Assembly (NCBI RefSeq): GCF_002926165.1
Contig: NZ_MAGP01000100.1
Coordinates: forward strand, 1-64,000
Reading direction: 5' to 3'
Length of the DNA stretch: 64,000 nt
From: Micromonospora chalcea
GTDB taxonomy: Bacteria; Actinomycetota; Actinomycetes; Mycobacteriales; Micromonosporaceae
Made by a program: the position numbers and the translations under genes. Positions 1-7,439 of the stretch are shown here, in pieces. The notes below the pieces were generated by a model that had not been told where the DNA came from, made no database searches, and worked only from the letters and a program-made list of their open reading frames with translations. Numbering within the stretch: the first letter of the stretch is position 1; each line of letters begins with the position of its first letter.

Positions 1-1052
1 CCTCGGGCCAGGGCTGCGGGGCCGCCGGGGAGGGTCGGGTCCGGGGACAGCGCCGGGGAATCCGTGCCGGCTCTCGTGGCCATGCCGGTGAACAGGTCCT
101 TCAGGGCGGTCACCGAGTCGATCGCCGGGGCCCAGCCGAGTTCGGTCTCGGCACGGTGGCTGGACATCAGCGGCACGTTCAACGCCAGGTCGACCCAGCC
201 GGTGTCGACCGGTTGCAGCCGCGCCCGCCAGGTCAGCGCCGCCGCCGCGCGCAGCACCGGCGTCGCCACCGGCACCGTCCAGCCGTGGAAGTGCCGGGCC
301 ACCAGCTCCGGCGTCAGCACCGGGTCGGCCGCCACGTTGAAGGCGCCGCTCGCATCCCCCAGAACCGCCCGGGCGTACGCGTCGGCCACGTCGTCGGCGT
401 GCACCGCCTGCATCCGCAGTCGCTTGTTCGATGGCACCAGCGGAATGCGGCCGTACCGGAGAAGGCGCACCGGCGCCAGCGGGCCGAGGAAGTAGCGGCT
501 GATCTCCGTACCGGCCTCCCGCTGGAAGATAAGCCCCGGGCGCAGCCGTACCACCCGGAGCTTCGGGTGCTCCCGCTGTACGCCGTCGAGCAGCGCCTCC
601 ACCTCCGCCTTGTCCCGGCTGTACGACGACGTCTCCACCCCGGTCGCCGGCCAGTTCTCGCTGACCGGATGGTTCTTCGGGCCGGGCGCGTAGGTGCCGA
701 CCGATGAGGCGTACACCAGGGCCGGAACGCCGACCCGGACGGCGGCCTCGATCACCGCGCGGCTGCCGCCGACGTTGGTCCGGTAGAGCGTGCGGCGGTC
801 GTGGCTGGGCTGGATCTGCCAGGCCAGATGCACCACCGCCCGCGCCCCGGCGAAGATCCGCACGAGCTGGTCGGCCGCGCCGGGCGCGCCGATGTCGCAG
901 GAATGCCACTCCACGTCGGCGTACGGCTCACCGGCGTCCGGCCCGGGCAGCCGGCGCGCGACGCCCACCAGTTCCGCTTCCGCCTCCCGCCGCAGCCGGC
1001 GCAGCACGGCCGTCCCCACGTTGCCGGTCGCTCCCACGATCACGATGCGCAT
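1..1052 (-). CDS. NAD-dependent epimerase/dehydratase (extended SDR), C-terminus beyond window
   Basis: About 350 residues are visible, read from an ATG at 1052; the stop lies outside the window. The N-terminus has the Rossmann nucleotide-binding motif GATGNVG (residues 7-13), and the catalytic YxxxK pair is Y144/K148 after an ASS segment (115-117), so this is an extended short-chain dehydrogenase of the nucleotide-sugar epimerase type. Such enzymes act in the cytoplasm on NDP-sugars or related substrates; the substrate cannot be told from sequence. No strong ribosome binding site is seen before the ATG, so the start is inferred from the glycine motif spacing. The next gene upstream, a small Cys protein, is co-directional 37 bases away and may be transcribed with it. 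Confidence 0.85.
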   Translation of the reverse strand, partial: MRIVIVGATGNVGTAVLRRLRREAEAELVGVARRLPGPDAGEPYADVEWHSCDIGAPGAADQLVRIFAGARAVVHLAWQIQPSHDRRTLYRTNVGGSRAVIEAAVRVGVPALVYASSVGTYAPGPKNHPVSENWPATGVETSSYSRDKAEVEALLDGVQREHPKLRVVRLRPGLIFQREAGTEISRYFLGPLAPVRLLRYGRIPLVPSNKRLRMQAVHADDVADAYARAVLGDASGAFNVAADPVLTPELVARHFHGWTVPVATPVLRAAAALTWRARLQPVDTGWVDLALNVPLMSSHRAETELGWAPAIDSVTALKDLFTGMATRAGTDSPALSPDPTLPGGPAALAR

Positions 1053-1089
1053 GTCCGGTGCGGTACCCGCTGAACCGGGCAGCAACCGC

Positions 1090-1389
1090 TCACGGACGGG
1101 GGTTCGTACGCACCCAGCCCTTCTCCCGATCTCGGCGACCCGACGTGGCGGCCAGGCAGCGCGGGCAGACCCAGCCCTCCGGGTCGGCCTCGGTGAGGAC
1201 GTCGGTGCCGGAGTAGTCGAACGGCACGTGCGGGAAGCGGCGCAGGCGGGTACGGCTCAGCGGCAGCCCGCACAGCGTCTGGTTCTGGCCCGGCAGCCAG
1301 GCGTGCACCTCGCCGCCGGGCCGGCGTACGCCGTCGGCGCCGGGGACATCGCGGGAGGCCGCGACGGCGGCGGTGCTGGTCACTCGCAT
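1090..1389 (-). CDS. Small conserved actinobacterial protein with CxxC knuckle
   Basis: A 99-residue soluble protein. The ATG at 1389 is preceded by GAGG five bases upstream and is preferred over an in-frame ATG at 1443. C40, C75 and C78 (WVCPRC) plus nearby histidines (H29, H54) could bind a metal, but this is inference; the C-terminus is basic. No signal peptide or membrane segment. I do not recognise a characterised function; proteins of this general look are common hypotheticals in Micromonosporaceae. It precedes the epimerase on the same strand and may form a two-gene unit with it. Confidence 0.6.
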   Translation of the reverse strand: MRVTSTAAVAASRDVPGADGVRRPGGEVHAWLPGQNQTLCGLPLSRTRLRRFPHVPFDYSGTDVLTEADPEGWVCPRCLAATSGRRDREKGWVRTNPRP

Positions 1390-1520
1390 GGTTGCCTCGG
1401 TTCCCCAGGCGGGGAGGTTCACGCCTCGCGTCTGGCGCGTCACCTGGTTCGGGAATGAAGATCGACAGGCGGCGGAAGCCGCGAGCTTAGGGCGGGTGGG
1501 TTCCGGTAACCTGAGCGGGC

Positions 1521-1592
1521 GGGCCGCTAGCTCAATGGCAGAGCTGTGGACTTTTAATCCATAGGTTCAGGGTTCGAGTCCCTGGCGGCCCA
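1521..1592 (+). tRNA. tRNA-Lys (anticodon UUU)
   Basis: Acceptor arms GGGCCGC (1521-1527) and GCGGCCC (1585-1591) pair perfectly, with discriminator A1592. The anticodon loop is CTTTTAA (anticodon TTT) closed by a GGA/TCC stem, and the T-arm contains GGTTCGAGTCC. No CCA is encoded. Its 3' half is repeated at 6328 and, degraded, at 6761, so it is the integration target of the adjacent island; the gene itself is intact on the left side. Confidence 0.95.
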
Positions 1593-1604
1593 CTCCGTTC
1601 CAGC
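1564..1604. repeat. attL-like direct repeat within tRNA-Lys 3' end
   Basis: This 41-base stretch from the T-stem through 12 bases past the tRNA matches 6328-6368 with four mismatches; bases 1577-1596 are identical to 6341-6360. The overlap with the tRNA 3' end is typical of tyrosine-recombinase attachment sites. Confidence 0.75.
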
Positions 1605-1912
1605 CAGCGGCCCTCTACTGGGTCGCTGCTGGTGATTCCGGCCGGTACAGCAGCGGAGTACAGCGGCGGCCCATCGTGAATCGCGCGCTTTCGGCTCGGT
1701 CGCCGGTCCACGCTAGGTGCGGATAGGCAGGCCCACACCGCGATAGCGACGGCCAACCACAGGCGCGGGCTCAACTCCAACTGGGACGTCCCTAGGCGAT
1801 CCCGTCACGAGTTGTGTCGGATTGATGACGCTGCATCACCGGAGATGGCAGAATGATCTTCGTCTCGCCTATCGTTCAACCCGATCGATCGGCGCGAAAG
1901 AAGGAAGATTGC
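1605..1912. other. Non-coding left end of the island
   Basis: There is no convincing gene here. It holds a perfect 10-base palindrome GGGACGTCCC at 1783-1792 and presumably the promoter of the three-gene operon that begins at 1913; I could not assign -35/-10 boxes confidently. Confidence 0.4.
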
Positions 1913-2320
1913 ATGGATTTGAGCGAGTTAGCGCAGGCTGGAGCGGCGACCGTTGTAGCGGCGATGACCACCGATGCTTGGGGGCAGGTGCGGCTGCGGT
2001 TGGCCCGTCTACTGGCCGGCGGTGACGACCAACGCCAGCATGAGGCCGCTGCGGATCTCAGCCAGGCCCGCGAACGCCTCATTGGGCTCGACGATGATGA
2101 GCGAACCGCCGCAGGGGTAGAAGCAGAACTGCGTGGCCAGCTGCGAGAGCGGCTGCGTAGCGACCCGAACTTTGCAGCTGAATTCGCAGTATTGGTCGAA
2201 GAAATTGGGCGCCATATTCCAGCAGCTGCACCCTCTACCATTAATCAGCGCGGCGTCGCCAGCCGAGGAGGAACGGTGATACAGGCCGGCAGGGATGTTA
2301 ATGGGATCCCCCCGAGATAG
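1913..2320 (+). CDS. Small helical effector-like protein with C-terminal QAGRDVN (amyloid-type) motif
   Basis: A 135-residue protein; the ATG has AAGGAAG upstream. Residues 1-100 are predicted all-helical, beginning with an amphipathic/hydrophobic segment (about 5-35), followed by charged helices with Arg/Glu-rich stretches. After a short Pro/Ala linker the C-terminus ends in TVIQAGRDVNG (121-131), short, Gly/Gln/Asn-rich and beta-prone. Adjacent gene 2399 has the same motif near its N-terminus. This pair layout matches bacterial amyloid signalling sequences (BASS) in which a small cell-death 'Bell'-like domain carries a C-terminal motif matched by the N-terminus of a neighbouring NLR/STAND-type protein. 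The function as a cell-death effector is inference; the motif sharing is seen directly. Confidence 0.65.
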   Translation: MDLSELAQAGAATVVAAMTTDAWGQVRLRLARLLAGGDDQRQHEAAADLSQARERLIGLDDDERTAAGVEAELRGQLRERLRSDPNFAAEFAVLVEEIGRHIPAAAPSTINQRGVASRGGTVIQAGRDVNGIPPR

Positions 2321-2398
2321 GCCCAAGGCCAGGCCGGTGACCCAATCCCAGCCCTCACATCAAGTGCATTTATAGCCACTCTCGGGAGGACGAAACCC

Positions 2399-4534
2399 TT
2401 GCACGACCAGCCGCATGGCCAGTGGCCCATACAGCAGGTACCGGCCTCGACCGACACTCCGGTGATTCCTCCCGACCCCCCGCAGAGCTCGCCTATCAGG
2501 CAAGAAGCCGAGGTTGCATATCCCGAACCTGTAGGCGTATTCGCGAAGCCGTTCACGCCTAACGATGCGAGACCTCCTTACCAGTCGGCTCAGGTACACG
2601 GCTCACATTCCCGCCTTTATCAGGCCGGCAGAGATGTTAACCTCACTGAACAGAAATTGCGCTGGTTGCCGCTGGTCCCGATTGGCGAGGAGGTGGAGTC
2701 CTGCACTACAGCCTTTTACCCACCACGACGCTATGACGAGGCAGCCAGAATATTCGCGCGTTCTGAATGCGGTGTGACGGTACTGTCTGGCCGACCCGGC
2801 ACCGGCAGGCGCAGCAGCGCCCTGACGCTCTTGTCAGACAACGGCGCACAATACGTGCACGAGTGCCTGACTGATTGGACTCCAATACCGCGCACTGACG
2901 TGTTACCTAAAGAGCCCGAAGGTCGCTACCTACTCGACCTAACTAACGAGCCGACCGAGATACCGGAGCAGTTCGGCCGAACTCTGATGGCTTATGGGCG
3001 CGTACTAGCGGAACTGAACGCCCGAATGGTGATTTTGGTAACCAATAAGCTATGGCAGGCGTGCGCGAGCGACACTGTGAGCATCACGGTCGAATTGGCA
3101 CCGCCGTCAGTACGAGGCGTCTTGAACGCACACCTGCAAGCTTTTGGCGACCACCTTAAGTGGCTCGACGACGACGCAACGTTGCGAGGGCTCGTCGATG
3201 AGCTCGAAGTTGGCGAGTCCGGCCCGCGAAGGGTGGCCGAGCTAGCAGCGATCGTAAGCCGCTACACTCCTTTTGATGAGCCGGCCGTAGATCAGATTCG
3301 GGAAGCGTTCCGTCACTGGAAGCACTATCTCGACCGGCAGTTTGCCGAGTACCGAGATGCAAGGGGCGTAGATGCTGGCGCCCTTCAGGCTCAGCAGATG
3401 GGGGCCGCTCGGGCCCGAGCGCTGCTAATCGCTGTTGCAGTCCTGGATGGAGCCCCTTCGGAGGTAGTGCTGGACGCATGCGATGAGCTACTGAAGAAAC
3501 TCAGGGCGAATCCCTCCGCTCGGGATATCCTTATCGGGCCGGAACTTCAGGATCTTATCGACAGGATCGACGCTGAACTTGTCGGAGACACGATCACCAT
3601 CACACGCAAGTCTCCCGGGCTCGATAAGGCGGTGCTCGAACGCGTCTGGCAACAACGCCCACAATTGCGTACCCCGATCCGTAGTTGGCTGGAGTCGATC
3701 ACGACCACGGGCGCCGTCGCCAACGACCACCTCGATCGCGTGGCGGATGTGCTGGTCCGGCTGGCTGCTGACCTAGGGTCGTTGGAAACCCTGGATATCG
3801 TTCAGAAGTGGTTGACTCAAAAGTCCCGGCATCGCACCTTAGCTATCACCATTCTCGAACGTTTGGCGATCAGCAACGAGGTCGGCTCAGTTGTCCGCAG
3901 GCGTCTCTATGATTGGGCAAGCCGGAAGAGCGGCGTGGACATCCTCACAGGAGTCGCAGAGGTTTGCGCGGGGCAGCTCGCCCACCACAGCGTTAAGGCC
4001 GCCCTGTCTCGACTGCGACTGCTAATCGGCCATGAGGTTATCGCCGCCCGTCCTGCGGCGGCTCAGGCGCTCAGGCAGCTTGCCGTCAACGACGAGTTGG
4101 GGGACGAGGTCGTGACAGTGGTGTTCGACTGGTTCGAACGCCAAGACCGCCGAGCTGGGGCCCTCGGCCTGCTCGCCCTGATTGACCCGGAACTTGAGCC
4201 GTCTACAACGGAGCTAATCCGATCTATCGCTTCAGCCCCAGAGCGCGCACAAGCCTTGCGGGATGCATGGTCTGCTTTGATCTCCGACAGGGCCACCGGG
4301 GCAGCGGCGATGACCGTTGCGGAGAACTGGTTTGCTGCTGCCGACGCCGGTGCACTCGACCCTGAGGTCGTAATAGCAATTCTAGCTCCCATCATCCGGA
4401 ACAATCTCTCCAGCGACAGCTTTAAAGATTTCGTCACCCAGGGAAGCTCTTCGGAAACCCGCAAGAACCTGATCGTGTCGCTTGTCATGGGCTCCTCACC
4501 GTCTATCATCGACGCAAGCGCAAACAAACAGTGA
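2399..4534 (+). CDS. P-loop NTPase (NLR/STAND-like) with N-terminal QAGRDVN motif and helical repeats
   Basis: A 711-residue protein from a TTG start, chosen because GGGAGGA lies eight bases upstream and no better start exists. Residues 1-70 are a Pro-rich disordered linker, then YQAGRDVNL (74-82), the same motif as at the end of the preceding protein. A P-loop follows at 131-140 (GRPGTGRRSS), where the usual Lys-Ser/Thr is Arg-Arg, and a Walker B-like strand YLLDLTN lies about 55 residues later. The C-terminal 400 residues are Leu/Ala-rich alpha-helical repeats, likely a sensor or scaffold. By family logic it would sense a trigger, oligomerise, and template the partner's motif. It overlaps the next gene by four bases (GTGA), implying translational coupling. 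Low GC relative to the chromosome supports transfer. Confidence 0.65.
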   Translation: MHDQPHGQWPIQQVPASTDTPVIPPDPPQSSPIRQEAEVAYPEPVGVFAKPFTPNDARPPYQSAQVHGSHSRLYQAGRDVNLTEQKLRWLPLVPIGEEVESCTTAFYPPRRYDEAARIFARSECGVTVLSGRPGTGRRSSALTLLSDNGAQYVHECLTDWTPIPRTDVLPKEPEGRYLLDLTNEPTEIPEQFGRTLMAYGRVLAELNARMVILVTNKLWQACASDTVSITVELAPPSVRGVLNAHLQAFGDHLKWLDDDATLRGLVDELEVGESGPRRVAELAAIVSRYTPFDEPAVDQIREAFRHWKHYLDRQFAEYRDARGVDAGALQAQQMGAARARALLIAVAVLDGAPSEVVLDACDELLKKLRANPSARDILIGPELQDLIDRIDAELVGDTITITRKSPGLDKAVLERVWQQRPQLRTPIRSWLESITTTGAVANDHLDRVADVLVRLAADLGSLETLDIVQKWLTQKSRHRTLAITILERLAISNEVGSVVRRRLYDWASRKSGVDILTGVAEVCAGQLAHHSVKAALSRLRLLIGHEVIAARPAAAQALRQLAVNDELGDEVVTVVFDWFERQDRRAGALGLLALIDPELEPSTTELIRSIASAPERAQALRDAWSALISDRATGAAAMTVAENWFAAADAGALDPEVVIAILAPIIRNNLSSDSFKDFVTQGSSSETRKNLIVSLVMGSSPSIIDASANKQ

Positions 4535-5319
4535 TATTCAAGCGACCATGGTGGCGAACAGCAGGGCGCTGGCGCACCCATCACTTCGCCACGTGCCTGC
4601 GCTCCGACTTGCCCGGCGCCGTGTTTCATGCAAGGTTTATCACCAGTTGGCACGCGGGTGGCGACGCTATGCGTCTTATCGCCGAGCCGTTCCTACGTAA
4701 TCAGATCAGCACTACGGCCGCAGCCGTCGCTCGCCGCTACTCGGTTGATCAACACTCGGCCGCTTTAGACGAGATTCAACTTGCTGTGGGAATCCTCCAC
4801 CTACAAGACGATCGCCTTGGCACGGTCGAGGCCGAGACAGTTGTGAAACTAACCGTCGACGACGAGAGTAGAAAGCTTCAAGAAACTCGCCTCTCTCAAC
4901 AGCGCCTACACCAATTACGCGTCGAACTAGAAAAAGCTTACTCGGCGGCCTTACGCGATGAAATATTTACCGACGGCCACACAGCCCTCTCTTGGCTAGT
5001 TATCCGGTTTCCAGAACTGGCCACCGTCGGACCTGGTGAGGTCATCTCGACCATAATTGAAGAAGCAAGGTTGAACGGTCGACAGCCCGAAAATTCATCC
5101 GCCGACGAGCGCCAACAGGCAATGGCCGATCTCGTCACCTGGCTGGCCAGCAACGACACAGATGGCCCGCGTACTGCACTTGGCGCCCTCGACTTCGTGC
5201 TAGAGAAACTAGGAGAAGACCGATTACGCCAAAGATTAAGGGCGTTGAGAAACCAAAACTCCGGCAACGTTGAGCCCGGCGACCAGTATAATCTGGGAAG
5301 GACGACGACGCCTGAATGA
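4531..5319 (+). CDS. SPFH/coiled-coil-like protein of the island operon
   Basis: A 262-residue protein whose GTG overlaps the upstream stop. Residues 30-110 read like a mixed beta/alpha domain (FHARFITSWHAGG...), then a long charged, Gln/Leu-rich helix (about 115-165) likely to form a coiled coil, then an Ala-rich helical region. The layout recalls band-7/SPFH-like actinobacterial proteins that accompany P-loop NTPases, but I am not certain of the family. The last 22 residues contain GNVEPGDQYNLG, a short Gly/Asn/Gln motif reminiscent of, though not identical to, the QAGRDVN motif in the two upstream proteins. Third gene of a probable operon with 1913 and 2399; role in the same pathway is inferred from position only. 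Confidence 0.5.
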   Translation: MIFKRPWWRTAGRWRTHHFATCLRSDLPGAVFHARFITSWHAGGDAMRLIAEPFLRNQISTTAAAVARRYSVDQHSAALDEIQLAVGILHLQDDRLGTVEAETVVKLTVDDESRKLQETRLSQQRLHQLRVELEKAYSAALRDEIFTDGHTALSWLVIRFPELATVGPGEVISTIIEEARLNGRQPENSSADERQQAMADLVTWLASNDTDGPRTALGALDFVLEKLGEDRLRQRLRALRNQNSGNVEPGDQYNLGRTTTPE

Positions 5320-5514
5320 GCAATCGAGGCATGATGCTCTGTGAGCCCAGCCTCTCCAAGTAGCGATCCTGGCTACTGCAAGCTGCGGTCGCCATGTTCT
5401 GGTTGGAGTAGCGGTCATCAGCAGCCCTGCTCGGCGCCGACCCGCGACTGCTGGAAACGGCCAGCCATCTGCACGCCAGCGGTTCAGCGGCGAGCGCAGA
5501 GCAAAGGTGCACGG

Positions 5515-6215
5515 TCAGCGGTCGAGTGCCTTGCCGAGCCGCTTGAGGGCGCCGCGAGTAGCCGCCGAGGAGACCACCGTGTAGATCTCCAGGGTGATGA
5601 CGAACTGGGCATGCCGGAGGATCTGCACCGCCACCCGGGGGTCCGCGTCCAGGTCCGCCAGGAGCGAGGCACAGGTACGCCGGGCATCCCGCACTGTTAT
5701 CCGTCGGACTCCCGCCGCATCGCACCGCTGCTCCCAGAAGCGGTTGAAGTTGCGCGGCTCAACCGGCCTTCCGTAGCGGGTGGTGAAGATCAGGTCCGAC
5801 GGCTGCCAGGCCGGGCCGGCGGCGTCCCGGGCGGTGGGCTGGGCGGCGCAGCGGCCGCCGAGCGCCACGGTGCAGATGCCCGGCAGCGGCCGGGTGGCAT
5901 CCGAGGCGGCAGTCTTCGTTTCCCGGTGCAGCAGCTCGGCACCGACCCGCTGGAGCTGCCGATCGATGGTCAATTCTCCCTCGTCGAGTCGACATCTCAG
6001 GTAAACCCCAACATCTCGCCCTTGCGCAGACCGAGCGCCAGGACCAGGACGTACGCGGCGTAGGGCGGGTCGTCGTCGACGCGGGCCGACTCCAGAAACC
6101 GTCGCGCCTCATCGCTCGGCCATGCCTTCCGCGTGCGCTTGCGTACCGGCGGCAAGCTTCACCAGGGACGCGACGTTTCGGCTGATCAGCCCTTCGTGAT
6201 CGTTGGGCACAAGCT
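5515..6215 (-). pseudogene. Tyrosine recombinase (integrase) remnant
   Basis: Pieces of one integrase are found in successive frames when read right to left. ISRNVASLVKL (about 6155-6200) precedes a one-base insertion near 6151-6160; then a segment matching LVLALGLRKGE reaches an in-frame TGA at 5997-5999 (ancestral TGG likely); a one-base deletion near 5986-5992 follows; the last 152 residues are then open. The C-terminal catalytic region keeps LRH and the tyrosine in EIYT, but the HxxR box reads RDAR, so the histidine is lost. The N-terminal arm-binding and core domains are largely missing. It once drove integration at tRNA-Lys and is now non-functional. Confidence 0.85.
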
Positions 6216-6327
6216 GGCCACAGTTGACGCTGACAAGGGCTGTCAACCGCTACAAGGCAACGACAAACCTCCCCCAGGTCAGGACACCGATCCGCCCGAT
6301 CTGAGATGATCCATCGACCACCGGAGG

Positions 6328-6368
6328 GGTTTAGGGTTCAAGTCCCTGGCGGCCCACTCCCTTGCAGC
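6328..6368. repeat. attR-like direct repeat of tRNA-Lys 3' end
   Basis: Matches 1564-1604 with four mismatches over 41 bases, with a 20-base identical core (6341-6360). It marks the right boundary of the island; no acceptor 5' half is present, so it is not a tRNA gene. Confidence 0.75.
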
Positions 6369-6451
6369 TCAACGGCCCCATTATGTGGGCTCGATCTTGG
6401 CTCAGCGGTTCGCCCAGGACGAGGCGCGGTCCATTTGCTCTGGAGGTGGTC

Positions 6452-6688
6452 ATGCGGACCGTCAACTTCACCCAGCTAAGGCTGAACCTGGCCGCTGAAC
6501 TCGACAGCGTCATCAACGACGCCGAGGAAGTGGTGGTGACCCGCTCGGGCCACGAACCGGTGGTCATCGTCCCGCTTGCCGAGTACGAAGCGATGAAGGA
6601 AACCGAGTACCTCTTTCGCAGCCCGGCCAACGCCGCCGCGCTGCGCCGTTCGATGGAGGAGCTCGAGAAGGGCGATGCGGCTGACTAG
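6452..6688 (+). CDS. Type II antitoxin, Phd/YefM family
   Basis: A 78-residue protein; the ATG follows GGAGGT by four bases, so longer upstream starts are rejected. The sequence opens MRTVNFTQLRLNLAAELDS and continues VVVTRSGHEPVVIVPLAEYEAM, the classic Phd/YefM N-terminal dimerisation and DNA-binding fold, with an acidic C-terminal helix that normally neutralises a RelE/YoeB-type toxin. No intact toxin follows: only a frame-disrupted fragment (6689-6760) remains. Members normally repress their own promoter. It lies between two copies of the tRNA-Lys 3' end, so it probably arrived with a second insertion at this site. Confidence 0.9.
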   Translation: MRTVNFTQLRLNLAAELDSVINDAEEVVVTRSGHEPVVIVPLAEYEAMKETEYLFRSPANAAALRRSMEELEKGDAAD

Positions 6689-6760
6689 AACCAGTACCTC
6701 AGCCACACGGGCCAAAAGCTGGTCGAGCTCATCAACGACCTCATCGCGGACGTGATGCAA
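6689..6760 (+). pseudogene. yoeB: Possible YoeB-type toxin fragment
   Basis: Directly after the antitoxin stop, one frame reads NQYLSHTGQKLVELINDLIADV, similar in pattern to the first helices of YoeB (YLxWQxxDxKxLxRINxLIxD). It has no start codon in frame and runs straight into the degenerate tRNA repeat at 6761, so the rest of the toxin is missing. Short, so tentative. Confidence 0.4.
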
Positions 6761-6783
6761 GGTTCGAAGCCCTGCCGGCCCAC
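6761..6783. repeat. Third, degenerate copy of the tRNA-Lys 3' end
   Basis: Matches 1571-1593 at 20 of 23 positions (mismatches at 6768, 6769 and 6775). It suggests that two elements inserted in tandem at this tRNA, the second now reduced to the antitoxin. Confidence 0.55.
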
Positions 6784-6872
6784 CACATACCGTCTCCCGG
6801 GTCCTCCGGGGTCGAGCCGAGTCACGGGCGCCGCGGTCCGCGGCCCGGTACCGCTGGTCGGATACTGGCCGT

Positions 6873-7439
6873 GTGACGGAGGAACTGGCTAGCAGGTCGA
6901 CGCGCTGGACGATTCACAGCGAGCGGGTAGTGGACGGCAGCCGGCGCTCCCGGTTGAGCATCGCCGACGTGGAGTTGCCGGACGGGGTCCGCTTCGAGCA
7001 GTACGTGATCCGGGCGCCCAGGTCGGCCATGGTTGCCGTGCTCGACGGCCAGGAGCGCCTGTTGCTGATGCGGCGGCACCGGTTCGTGTTCGACCGATGG
7101 GTGTGGGAGCTACCTGGCGGCTACGTCGATGAGGGCGAGGACGCGGCGACCTGCGCGATCCGCGAGGTCGAGGAGGAAACCGGCTGGCGCCCGGGCGCCG
7201 TGGAGCCCTTGGTGTCGTTTCAGCCTTGGGTGGCGACCGCAGACGCGGAGAACTTGCTGTTCCTTGCCCGAAATGCGGAGTACACCGGCGCTCCGGTTGA
7301 CGTCAACGAGACCGAGCGCGTGGCCTGGGTTCCGCTGGAGGAGACGCGGCAACTCGTGTCCGAGGGTGAGATCGTTGGTGCCGGAACGGTGATCGCCGTG
7401 TTGGAGCTGATGGCGCGCAAGGCTCGGGGTGAGCTGTAG
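6873..7439 (+). CDS. NUDIX hydrolase (ADP-ribose pyrophosphatase-like)
   Basis: A 188-residue protein from a GTG start. Residues around 90-113 form a complete Nudix box (GGYVDEGEDAATCAIREVEEETGW), providing the metal-binding glutamates for cleaving nucleoside diphosphates linked to another group. The segment before it (LPGGYVDEGE with preceding RHRFVFDRWVWELP) is typical of the ADP-ribose pyrophosphatase subgroup, so ADP-ribose or a similar housekeeping substrate is likely. Cytoplasmic; no signal. Its stop directly abuts the stop of the convergent XRE-TPR gene, with no intergenic base. Confidence 0.9.
   Translation: MTEELASRSTRWTIHSERVVDGSRRSRLSIADVELPDGVRFEQYVIRAPRSAMVAVLDGQERLLLMRRHRFVFDRWVWELPGGYVDEGEDAATCAIREVEEETGWRPGAVEPLVSFQPWVATADAENLLFLARNAEYTGAPVDVNETERVAWVPLEETRQLVSEGEIVGAGTVIAVLELMARKARGEL

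Larger units (their letters stand above)
1564..6368. mobile_element. Integrated genomic island at tRNA-Lys
   Basis: The island lies between the tRNA-Lys 3' end and a 41-base imperfect copy of it (offset 4764 bases). Inside are three co-directional genes with visibly lower GC and unusual codon choice compared with the flanks, and a decayed tyrosine recombinase pointing leftward. This is the arrangement of an integrative element that used the tRNA as attB. It cannot now excise by itself because its integrase is broken. No replication or transfer genes are visible, so it is a remnant or was always a small satellite element. Confidence 0.8.
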
